Made by a program: the position numbers and the translations under genes. From contig OV050032.1 of the NCBI GenBank assembly GCA_920105625.2, positions 12,956,807-13,020,806 of the forward strand: a stretch of DNA of 64,000 nucleotides, given 5' to 3'. Below the pieces are notes generated by a model. The model was not told the DNA's origin, did not search any database, and saw only the letters and a program-made list of their open reading frames with translations. The first letter of the stretch is position 1. Each line of letters begins with the position of its first letter. This document shows positions 11,218 to 21,192 of this stretch, in pieces. The DNA comes from Clusia tigrina. Its lineage: Eukaryota; Arthropoda; Insecta; Diptera; Clusiidae.

Positions 11218-11804
11218 ATAGGCTCGAGCATGACTTTTCCTACCTTCTGCTCTTGGAATTATTTGTGTGTGTGTGTGAAGGAGACGACAACAATCTGAAG
11301 GAATGAGTGTAGGATTATTTTAAGAATTAGGGAAAAAATCAGGAAGTTTTTTATCCGACTTAGAAGCAAACATGGCAAACTAGGCGGCCACTCCTTCCTA
11401 CCTACCTAGAAGCAAGCAGTTTGTTCCACCTCTTCGTGACTTTGTTTTTTCATGCTGAACAGTGACAATGTGGCAACGAAATCAACTGTGAGGTGGAGTA
11501 CAAAAGCACGGGAGAACATCCATCAATTCACCTTGTACTAGCCTCGCTGCATTTACTCGAACAAAGCAGCGGCAGTCAGTGCTAGGACTCTTCAATCTCT
11601 GTAGTCCCAAGTGTTATTATGACGTCATATTATTTGGTCAGTCAGTGCCTTCAAAAAGTCGCTATACCTAGAGATGTCTCCCTTCCACTTACGTTTCCAA
11701 GTGGTCTGAGTTCAATTATGTGGATCAAATATGGTGACCATGTTATATCGTGTTTCGGTGAGTACGACCCTAGTTAGATTTGGGGTGGACTGAGGCAACT
11801 CAGA
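11218..11804. other. Unassigned DNA with a short LINE tail
   Basis: No gene. A fragment at about 11375-11412 (GGCAAACTAGGCGGCCACTC, then CCTACCTACCT) is shared with the LINE 3' end at 13890-13980 in the opposite orientation. Confidence 0.5.
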
Positions 11805-11815
11805 AGACCCAATAT

Positions 11816-12024
11816 TATTATTTTTATTATTATATCTTACACCATAATTAATTATGAGTGTAAGGTGCTGGGGGAATGAGTACTAGCTACAGAGGCTTTC
11901 GACTCGAAGAGAAAAGGATTTTATAGAAAGAAGCGTTTTGGAGACCAAGCCCGTGCAGGATTTGAACCTGCGACCCTCGGGGTGTGAGTCTAGCATGCTT
12001 ACCACTAGACCACAATGGGTGGCT
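11816..12024 (-). mobile_element. Complete tRNA-derived SINE with TAA-type tail
   Basis: Read on the minus strand, the 209-bp element starts with a tRNA-like head: A box TGGTCTAGTGG, anticodon-loop-like CTCACAC, B box GGTTCAAATCC with a 5-bp T stem (GCAGG/CCTGC). The loop reads CAC in the anticodon position with T before it, and GAGGGTC plus B box align best with tRNA-Val(CAC). The acceptor and anticodon stems do not pair, so it is not a functional tRNA. A ~120-bp unrelated body follows, then a hairpin and a tail of TAATAAT-type repeats. The 11-bp AGACCCAATAT occurs at both edges (11805-11815 and 12025-12035), an exact target-site duplication. This fits a SINE mobilised by a LINE; TAA tails point to an I-type partner. 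Confidence 0.85.
11958..12012 (-). promoter_or_regulatory. Internal RNA polymerase III promoter of the SINE (A and B boxes)
   Basis: The A box TGGTCTAGTGG occupies 12002-12012 and the B box GGTTCAAATCC 11958-11968, with 33 bp between them, normal for tRNA-type promoters. Both match consensus closely, so transcription is conceivable. Confidence 0.75.
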
Positions 12025-12035
12025 AGACCCAATAT

Positions 12036-13889
12036 AGTGTAACATACTATCCAGATCCATGAAATTTGGCGCCCAATGATTAACTGGCACCCTACGTGCT
12101 TCTCACAGCTCCACTGAAAGTCATGCGAAGCTAGTCTAATATCGCTTAAGACAGCTTTGTAAGTCCATAGCAGACTGAATCTCCGTTGAATCATGTGTCC
12201 TTTTCATATACACGGCTTTGCAAGTACAAAAAAGCAAGCTCTCTGAAATTGAAGTCTCACCTTCCGCAAGGTTTTCATTTAATTAACTGTTATTGGAACG
12301 CTTTGCTGGTAATGGCACCCAGTCATCCGGAGCCACCACTGCGTACACCACTTGCCACCGCCAGTTGGAAAAAGCGGAGCTGCTTTTTTCTATGTTTGTT
12401 TACAAAAACGTCGTGCGCTGGAATTGAAACCCAAAATGAAAACCTTGGCAAATATCAAAGTTGTTTGTTTTTCATTTGTTCAATTGCAATTGAAAAACGG
12501 ATGATGTGCCAAGAGGCTGGTTTGTTGATGGATGGTTGGTTCGTTGTCCCGGCACCACACACGTTCACCTACGTCAGTGACAAGTCCAATTATGCCGCTC
12601 TGGAGGATGTGGTGCCGGAGGCAAGGGCACGAGATGAGTTTTTGCCGGCTAAATAGGGCTTTAATTTCAATTTAATTTCTACCTTGGACCTGTCGATTTG
12701 CTGGGCACGGTGCGACCTATTCCTGACAGGGAAAGGCAGCAGCGTGCTGTGATGAAACGGATTTATGCTAGTAATTTGTTCATCTGAATGCCATAAATAT
12801 TTCACTTCTTTCCCATTCGAGCGGCGAGGGCGGCCAAAGTCAATGCAAAATACTCGTAATCGCCGTGAGCCCAGACGGAGCACTGCTTTGTGTACATTTC
12901 CTAGCACTCTACGCCTGCAGACGTCTCCTTTCTCAATTCTGGTTTCTATTGTAAGAACAACAACAACAACAACTGCAACTGGCAAGTGCAAGTGCGTCGT
13001 TAGATTTGCATAGAAATGAGAAAGCCACAAAAGACGTCAGCGGTGGTGGCTGCAGTCCATCCACTGCTGGGGTGGCGGGCTGCTGCGTGCGGCTGTTGTG
13101 GTATTTCCAGCTACGAACAAAATGTGGAAAAATCTGTGCGAAGAAAAATGCTGTAATTGAAAAGCAGCACACCGCAGCTCTGGTGCATTCAATAAATTTT
13201 GCTGATTGCTGCTGCTGCTGCTGTTTCTGCTGGTGGCTGCTGGTGGCTGGTGGCGTGAGTGCTAGATGGAGGGGCTCAGAATGGAGCGGCGTGGCGGAGA
13301 GTGCTGCAGTGCAGTACAATGGAGTAGATTTCTCGTTTGTCACGTTGTGGTAAGTAGCTGCCGCAGCCGTAAATGTGAGTAATTTCCATGAGCACGAGTA
13401 CGAGCAACAAGGACCAAGGTTCTCATGGCATTTCCTGTTGAAGTGGTAGAAGCAGCGTCGCCCGACTTCAGGAGCTAGCTGCATATGGCGAAGGCACAAA
13501 AGTCATTTTGCATAATATGTGGATCTGAAAGGAAATTCCCAGCAAACCGAAGGAAGAAAGTTTCAAGAACACGCAATTTAAATAGTTTCATCTTCTGTGC
13601 TGCTTTAAATAAATGATTCATTTTTGATAGTCCAAGTTAGGAGAATGAAGAAGAATGCGCGAACGGTTTCCTTAGCATTGAATTGCGATGCCTGTACAAC
13701 GAATAACTCCACCGAAATCTATTGACATGACAAACTGTCCACAATTGAAGTGGTTACATTTCTTCTGAGACTTGTTGCATTTTTCTCAAGAAGAGACTCT
13801 AAGTCGTGATGATGGTATCACCATGGACCTCACTCTTCCAGGTGTGCCTATCCGGGAAGTACCACGTTCACTTACTCTAAGCTAGCCAA
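12036..13889. other. Unassigned DNA, no gene seen
   Basis: It contains a CAA run at 12955-12973 and a CTG run at 13204-13223. The overlapping open frames on both strands (up to 188 codons at 12933-13499) are low-complexity Cys/Gln runs produced by these repeats. Confidence 0.5.
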
Positions 13890-13980
13890 GGTAGGTAGGT
13901 AGGTAGGAGTGGGCGCCTAGTTTGCCAAAAGCACACTTGAGCACACCTAATGGCCCATTGTGATATCACGGTAGGGCCAA
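13890..13980 (-). mobile_element. LINE 3' UTR fragment with ACCT tail
   Basis: On the minus strand the fragment reads GTGATATCACAATGGGCC, then GGCAAACTAGGCGCCCACTC and (CTAC)n. The GATATCACAA motif recurs in the 3' UTR of the LINE ends at 35.6, 57.7, 42.1 and 63.8 kb, so these are one group. No coding part is recognised here. Confidence 0.6.
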
Positions 13981-14242
13981 ATATCCTCCTGTGCCGTGCC
14001 AATTTCTGCTAAGGTCATCTCCCTTCCTGTGGAATTCAGGCGTTAAGTAATGCTTCCTGTGTAGATGATGGGAAAGCACTCTAGTAGCAAGGTTCCCACG
14101 ACCAATATTTTCAATTTTATATGGCCCCGTACAAAGGAGTTAGCAGGTAAATCAGTAGAAAGTTCGCCTCTTCTGCAGAAGGAAATTTTGGCATTTTTGT
14201 TTTCGCATCTTCAAGGATGCTGATGGTCACATCCTAATCCGC

Positions 14243-14522
14243 ACATCATTCTCCAGTATGGAGAATAGAAATGTTCGAATTGCAAGTGAGGATATGCTTG
14301 TGAGGATCTGGCGAAAGGACATTCTCCACCATGAAATTTGTACTGGAGTGTTATGCTCCTTACGTCAATCAAATATGAGAGTACCAATCATCACCTCACA
14401 CTCTCTCTGATGGCAATCTGTAAATTTTACAGTTCTGGTACTACTCGTACTGGTATTTTTGGCAAGCTACATTTGCTACTGGGGTACAACCATTCTGGTC
14501 TTGGTATAAAGGAAGTCAATGG
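14243..14522. mobile_element. 280-bp dispersed element, uninterrupted copy
   Basis: The stretch is flanked by 15-bp direct repeats with one mismatch: CACATCCTAATCCGC at 14228-14242 and CACATCCTAATCTGC at 14523-14537, the length expected of retroposition. A second copy is at 15736-16230. There is no tRNA promoter and no open frame of note. Orientation is unknown. The site CTGTAAAT at 14418-14425 corresponds to the place where a hAT miniature element entered the second copy. Confidence 0.65.
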
Positions 14523-14537
14523 CACATCCTAATCTGC

Positions 14538-15735
14538 TCACCATGGTCTCGTCATTGGCATCCCAAAATAGTCCAGCCATTCTGGCGTGCCGAGCCATGT
14601 TGCGTCACCACCTTTCGCTGCATTCGCACGCACGCCCACGCCATCCTCTTTCCCACGCACAGCAAAGTGCTTATTTACAATATTAAATGCCTCACAGTGA
14701 ACGCTTTAAATTATACTCGTCTATAAAAAAGGACGAAAAATGAAAACAATTCCCTTGAAGGTGGCAAATTTGCTTTATATTCGAGAGCCAAGCGAAGGAA
14801 CCTCTTAAGCTGCGCTACATTGGCAGCCAATTCCCCACCAATCGCTGCTTATTTCATTAAATTTACTGCAAAATGTTCGAAACGTTTTCCTCCTTGATAG
14901 CTCCAAATTGCCTTACATGGGCAAGATACAGTATCGCTCTCACACTGCTCCACTTAAGTTTAGTGCAAATGGCCCCATTGTCTCCAAACGAGCGGGCGAG
15001 CGGGCAGGCGGGCATGTAACGAAAGAACGAACCAGCGACCGAGTATCGTCGAAATTGTTTTCTGAAGTGTTTGACAATTCACAAAGATTATAGTATCAAA
15101 AACGCCCGCAGGACGCAAAGGAAACCACCGCTGCCGTAATGCACGAGCATCCCGCCCGTTGCCAGTGAGCGTTGCTACTATAAAATGCGATATATTGACA
15201 CCCAATTGTGACTGGAGCAGCAGCCGCCGAGAGCATACAAAAAGTTCGCACTTTAAATGTAAGCAGCGCTGGAGCAGAGCGAGTGTGCCAAGGAAGTCTT
15301 TATGTATGCATTAACTAAAAGGAAGAACAACACAAACAAGAGGGGAAAATAAGACGGAGAAAAATGGAAAAACATTTAATAGGAATTCAAGTGCGCTTCT
15401 ATTTAAATTTAAAGGAGCAGCGAACGACGTAAGTGGCTGCAAGCGACGCGACGCAATGTTCGCACTTTAAAAATTAAGAAACTGCGTGCTTCAGTTAGCG
15501 TGGCACCAAAGCCACTCGGTGGTTCCCGCTGAAGGCAGTTCAGCAGAGTCCAGGCCACAATTGGTACGAGTAAAATCTCAGCTTAGAGGCCGACAGTCAA
15601 GTCAACGCTGAACTGAACTGTGTGCAGCGCAATGAGCTTCACAAAGTAGGATAAAAGAGGGATGAGAGGCTGAGAAGAAGGAAGCCGCCACTGCAGCCTG
15701 CATTGAAGGCATTTACAACAGGGGCAAGCAGGTAT
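14538..15735. other. Unassigned DNA, no gene seen
   Basis: Non-coding in appearance. A short imperfect repeat GAGCGGGCGAGCGGGCAGGC lies at 14989-15008. Confidence 0.4.
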
Positions 15736-16230
15736 GGAATGGAAATGTTCTCATTGCAAGTGAGGTTAAGCTTGTGACCTGAGGGTCTGTCGAAAGGATA
15801 TTCTCCAGCATGAAGTTTGTACTGGAGTATTTGTACTGGAGTGTTTATTCTCCTTACATCAATCAAATATGAGGGTACTCATCATCACCTCCCACTCTCT
15901 CTGAAGGCACCGAGAGCAAGTTGCAATCTATAAAACAGAGAACACAGAGAAAGGAAAGTCTTTTTCGCTGCCAGCGGCCGTAGCAGACACACCACGATTT
16001 TGAGTGGATTCACCACGATTCTGAGTGGATTCACCACCATTTTGAGTGGATTCGTGTACAACGTCCGTCTGCTTTATTTCGCTGCTTTGCCATTTAACGT
16101 TTAAGTTTCTTTTCTCAGTGTTCTCTGCTGTAAACTTCACAGTTTTGGTACTACTCGCACTGGTATTTATAGCAAGCTGCATTTCCTGCAGGGATACAAC
16201 CATTGTGCTCTTGGTTTAAAGGAAGTCAAT
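15736..16230. mobile_element. 280-bp dispersed element, copy split by a hAT element
   Basis: The flanks 15736-15935 and 16128-16230 align in order with 14260-14520. Shared stretches include CATCAATCAAATATGAG-type and GGTACTACTCG-type blocks and the end AAAGGAAGTCAATG. The left part also has a short internal duplication around GTACTGGAGT and an extra CCGAGAGCAAG segment. Confidence 0.75.
15936..16127 (-). mobile_element. hobo-like hAT miniature element, copy C, nested
   Basis: Termini are CAGAGAACACAGAGAAA and the complement of CAGAGAACACTGAGAAA. It is 192 bp with about three 21-bp units and the CGCTGCCAGCG block. Flanks CTATAAAA and CTGTAAAC, compared with the unfilled CTGTAAAT at 14418, fit an 8-bp target-site duplication that has since drifted. 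The unfilled paralogue fixes both element ends to the base. Confidence 0.88.
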
Positions 16231-17694
16231 GAATTTTTTGTTGTTTTTTTTTTGTTACAAAATTGGTAAATGAAAATTTGGGGAAAAGCAAATGAGTAAA
16301 TCAAATGAACGCAGGCCCAGATGCACTCAGGCATACATGCACGCGAGTCCTGTGCACACATTCCCTCAGATAGACAAAGGCACGCATTTGCAGTGGAGCA
16401 GTTTTAATTGCTCGCTCATAGGCGGATGACGACGATAAGCAACCTGTGCCCGTGAGTTGCCCCACTTAATTACACAGTAACAAAGAGTCGCCCGTTCCGT
16501 TGGCGAATGCCTTCTCCGAGTGAACGCCAGAGCGGCAGCATTAATGCCACTGGTATCAGTGCAGCCAACCGTGCGGGTCTGCATTGATTTGCAATTGTGT
16601 GTTGGCCTCGCTTTTCTGCGAGTGGTGGATCGTTGCAGTTGAGACCACGTGCGGCGCCAGGAAGAGAGTCCGCGCTCAGGTTTGCAGTAATCTGCAGAAG
16701 ACGTTTGTGGTTTGTGTGCGGCAGTTGGTGCTGGCATGTCCCACGTGGCTGCAAACTTTGCCTCTGCTTGTACCGTTGCCGTTGCCATTTCACCTGCTAA
16801 TTAACTGAGAAACTCCCGGCCCATCCCTCCTCAAAAGTTTGGCGTTGCAAATGTTGACAGCTCGAAGGGGGCTCTGGCAAAGCAGCTTTTAGCAAATCAG
16901 CGTATAATGTACAAATTATCGAACTGCTGCATTTACGGAATTTTCCATCAGCATGAACAGCGCCTGTTATGATGGCACGACGTGCACAACAGCAGGCGCA
17001 GCCCAAACAATCTGCAACTAATCCTCACTGCCCACGTGCTGGTGGAATTCAGCTCACATACGGCGCTTCCCGCACGTACCAACGCAACAAATCGCCGATA
17101 ATTAGAACGTGTAGGACAGCACAACATCTGCAGCTGCTGCTGTGGATGGTGCTGCTGCTGTGGATGGTGGTGCTGCTCTCTCGTATATTACCACTTTTAT
17201 CACAAATTGGTACGAGTTTCATCACAAGCGTTTCGGCTGAGGCCCACACACACTCTACCATAAGCGGCTGCCCTCACGTACACAAGCGCGTATTTATAAT
17301 CGGCCAATATTGAGAATGGGCACAAATAAATTCTGCCTAATACTTTAACAGCCTCAAGAAAAATAAAGAACATCCTAAATTATCCTTAAATAATCCTTAA
17401 TGTGCTTTGATTTTTCTTATGCCCTGCACTTGAAGCGAGAGGCTCCCGAGAGGCAAGCCACGGAATAGAGCGGCAATCGGCGCAGGGTGAGCGAGAGGTG
17501 GCAGTAAAAAGTTTTTCCACTGCAGTCAAGCAAAGAATTGACCTAAGGACTTCTCAGTAAACCCTCCTTTTATGCCCCATTGGTAAGAGTAGCATGTGTT
17601 GGGCACTTATCGAAGCAGTAAACAAACGCAATCATAGGAAGGAACACGAGCACGCGTAAATCTTTTGATGGCAACTAAAGTTGAGGGCAGTTTT
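16231..17694. other. Unassigned DNA, no gene seen
   Basis: A T-run lies at 16239-16255. The overlapping frames of 70-140 codons at 16366-17313 occur on both strands in a GC-richer stretch and show no family signature. Confidence 0.4.
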
Positions 17695-17905
17695 CTGATA
17701 TCGTACCTGAAGTCGTCTCAAAGGCGAATAGCCTCTTAACAGAGTCAAAGATGCATGCTATGCAGATTCGTCGAGACCTTTTTTGTCCATAATTGCACCT
17801 TAAGTCGTCTCAAAGGCGAATAGTCACTTAACAAAATAAAAGGGGCGTGCTCTGCAGTTTCGTCAAGACCTTTTTTCTCTATAATGGCAGCTTAAGTCAA
17901 AGAAA
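17695..17905. repeat. 92-bp tandem repeat, about 2.2 copies
   Basis: AGTCGTCTCAAAGGCGAATA starts at 17711 and 17803, and a truncated third start (AGTC) at 17895. Each unit ends with a GTCGAGACC/GTCAAGACC block followed by T6. Confidence 0.85.
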
Positions 17906-17994
17906 TCATACGAATTCATTTCCAAGACTGCAACTAAAATTAAGTCTTTGTTTCGAGTCAGTGGAAAGGGAGTAATTGAGTCATTGCAAAAGAC

Positions 17995-18080
17995 CTCGCA
18001 TCCGCGGCTCACAACGGACCCAACTGGTGGTCTAAGTGGCATCACTGGTCTATTGGTGCTGCGGCTGCCCAACCTACCTA
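17995..18080 (+). mobile_element. LINE 3' UTR fragment with ACCTACCTA tail
   Basis: GGCATCACTGGTCTATTGG, then CGGCTGCCCAACCTACCTA, parallels the complement of the LINE ends at 42.1 and 63.8 kb (TATCACAATGG, CGGCTGCCACGATAACC). Short and without a coding part. Confidence 0.5.
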
Positions 18081-18173
18081 CGGGGCATGGTCTTTAAGTC
18101 ATTTTGAACTCAGTCATTATTCACAGAAATTAAAGCAAGTCAAAGACAATTTGAAATTCAACTTTAATGAATG

Positions 18174-18356
18174 CACTCGGGGATAGTGGGTTCGAATCCT
18201 GCTCAGGGCATGGTCCCAAAAATGCTATTTCTAAATCTTTTTCTCTACGAGTCGAAGACCTGAGTTGCTCGTACTCATTGCCTCAACCGCTGGCAGACAT
18301 AATTCATTATAGGGCAGGGTAATAAAAATAATAATAATTATAATAATAATAATAAA
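18174..18356 (+). mobile_element. tRNA-derived SINE, 5'-truncated copy
   Basis: The B box GGTTCGAATCC (18189-18199) is canonical, but the A box half of the head is missing. The body matches the SINE at 11816-12024 in order: GGTCC/CAAAA, CTTTTTCTCTACGAGTCGAA, GTACTCATTGCC, then a CATAATTCATTATAG palindrome and a long TAATAATAAT tail. Body identity is well below that of recent duplicates, so the family is old or has subfamilies. No certain target-site duplication is visible. Confidence 0.8.
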
Positions 18357-20834
18357 CTGTCGTCATGCTCGGGGGAGAGTGGGGTGGGTGAGAATAGTTA
18401 TAATAACTCTAATGAATGGACTCTTTTAAATGACCTCAGCGACATGTTCACTCGAGCATGGCTTTCCCCTCGCTCAATGTGGATAAAAGTCTGCCCAGAC
18501 CACTTGTCCACAACCGGGCCAAACTGCATCCTACTACCACTAGCACTGAGCAAACTGGGCGTTCCCCTCTAATCTGATTTGTCTACGAGCAGCTGGGCCC
18601 ATTGTGCCATCTTTCATGGGATGATGTGAAGCGTTGCTCTCTAATTAAGAGGGTTTGGGCATCTTTACTATCACTCAAAATGGTTGCTGGTGCTGGAATG
18701 ACTTCTAAATAGTGTGGTTCTTGTTCTCGTGCTCACTGAGGGTGTTGTCAGCCACAGCGCAGCACCCCACCAAACTAACCCACCCATCGCCATTAAACCC
18801 ACTACTAAAGACTTTGGAGACCAAGCGCAGAGCAACTTGTCAGGTAATTAGCGGCAACAATGTGGAAAATTATACTTCAACGGAATACAACACACTTGAA
18901 CACAAAAGTGTCCACAAGCTTGCACGAAACAATGCCGGGATAATAAAAGCCACTGACAAGGAGCGCACTAAAAACAGAGATTTATCAAACAGAAGGCGGG
19001 CTAATGGAAGCTTGCTGGGCAGGAGCCTGGTACGCCTTCAGGTGAGTGAGTTGTTAGAGCATACCCAATGAGCAAAAAAAAAACTTTCCCCCTCGATTCA
19101 CCTCCCTCCTCCGCCGGCATTTAAGAATACATAAGCAAATTGGAACGAGCACGGCAACACTGTAATCGTCTATGTCGTTGACTCTATGGCCAGAGCGTGG
19201 TCAATTGTGTTTCAACTATCACAACAATAAAAAAGTCATCATCAACACGCTGCTCGGATTTATTACCGCACACACATTTTATTGTGGCACTTCCTTCCTG
19301 CAGTGCAATTCACTGAAAAGCGCCAGGACGAAACAAAAAAGGAAAAAAAACCTGAAAAATAGCGGCAAGCAGAATTTTATTTTGATGCATAATTCATCAA
19401 GCGAGCGAAAATGAACATTGCCGGGACATTGGACATCGGACATTGGACATCGGACCAGGGACACTGGTCGCTGGACACTGCTGCATCACACTGTCCTGAA
19501 TGGATAATGGCATGTGCAAAATACCATAAAACAAATCCGCAGCTCTGTATGAAATTATGATATTACATTTTTATGTAAATTAAAAAAGAAAACGAAACAA
19601 CAACAACAACGACAACAACAACAGCAAAATTAAAATGAAAATGGAAATAAACATAAAAATCAAAATAAAAAAAACCGAGTGTATCAGCATGGGCCGAGGA
19701 GGGACATAAGGAAAGTGGACATTTTATAGCCCATCGCACTACAGTCGACGACAGTGACAATTCGAATGGAATGTATCAAATAGAAGGGCAAAGGTGGGGG
19801 GCACACACACTCAGAGAGATACACAGAGGCATCTGCCACCTGGAGCGGCAGGGCTGTAATGACGGCCATAAAATTTATCACTTTTTAGATTTAAGGATAT
19901 GAATGGAACACCCTTTATAACCTCAGAACAGGCACTATCAGACATAAAAAGCGCCGAAAAGCGAAGACAGAGGGCACCAAAGTTCAACGAAGTTAAATTG
20001 TAAAACAATTTAAAGGACAAACCAAACAGAAGCACACAATGGCAGGATCACACAATGACAGGAGCAAGGTGAACCGACAGGACCCTGCAAATTTAGTAAT
20101 CTGTATGTCGGACACCCACTTACATAAAATCAGATTTAGGTGAAATGTGATTGTGTTATGCTGTAAGGTGCGGGACATATGCTACGGTGCAATATGAGCT
20201 ATGGAGTTATTTGAGTTACCATTTATAAAAGTGAGGAAAAGGTGGGGAAGCTTAGTTCAGGTTTACGATTATTCTATACAAAGTCTTCAAATTCGACAAT
20301 CGACAAAAGGCTGACAGAGACTGCAACTCGATGAAGGCGAAACAACACCAAAAAACTGCATTTAAGTCCCCATGTGGAGCAACAGGAACTCCATAAGAAG
20401 ACTTAAAGACTTTAAAGCACGATGTCAATATAAAGTTGAAAGGGTTTCAAGCCACAGAGGTACCCCATGGGCCCTTATAAAGCTGTTGTAGATGATTCTA
20501 GTGGCAGTTGAGCGATGGTATAACACTATGAGGCGTTTATAAAAGCATCATTTAGAGAATGTAAAAGAATTTATAGAGCCTTAATAATGCTTACACAGTT
20601 GTTTTAAGGCTCTACTCGTATATTCCACATTCGAGTGGTGGTTATGAAACAAATTTCTTTAGTTCGTTCTCAGCAAAAAGGAATCCAATTCAAGTCTTAA
20701 CAGAACTTTTATAATATAGTAATGAAAGGTGGATTGCTTGATGATATTCAATGACTTTATATACATGAAAGTTTCGTGATAAGGTTGATAGCACTACAAC
20801 AAGGAATGTATTAAAGCATTGTGAATTTAAGAAC
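18357..20834. other. Unassigned DNA with small repeats
   Basis: No gene. It holds GGACATTGGACATCGGACAT repeats at 19430-19455, a CAA run at 19598-19624, and several TTTATAAAA/TTTATAGA motifs from 20,200 onward that herald the next array. Confidence 0.45.
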
Positions 20835-21192
20835 CTTAAACCATTCCACGGTGTTTTCCAACTGCTTTTATAGACTAAGCCTTTATAAACTTTCAGTTTC
20901 ACAACATTATAAAACCCAATCTATAAAGGTGAAAGAACTATATTTGTACAGCTTCAACCATTCCTTGGTGTTTCTCTAATACATTTATAGACTAAGCCTT
21001 TATAAAGCTTCAGTTTCACAACATTATAAAACCTAATCTATAAAGGTGAAGGTGGAGGAACTATATTTGTACAGCTTCAACCATTCCATGGTGTTTTTCA
21101 ACTGCTTTTATAAACTAAGCCTTTATAAAGTTTCAACTTTACAACATTATAAAACCCAATCTATAAAGGTGAAAGAACTATATTTGTACAGG
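20835..21192. repeat. 117/123-bp tandem repeat rich in TTTATAAA, three copies
   Basis: Units recur at 20872, 20989 and 21112 (landmark AGACTAAGCCTTTATAAA or AAACTAAGC). The second-to-third spacing is 123 because of a 6-bp GTGGAG insertion. Each unit has several TATAAA-type motifs on the two strands and the block CAACATTATAAAACC. Confidence 0.9.

Noticed and set aside
11943..12015. Functional tRNA gene on the minus strand
   Set aside because: A and B boxes are good but acceptor and anticodon stems do not pair, and the sequence is embedded in a longer element with a tail and target-site duplication.
12933..13499. 188-codon Cys/Gln-rich frame
   Set aside because: Overlaps a shadow frame on the other strand and consists of CTG/CAA repeat translation.
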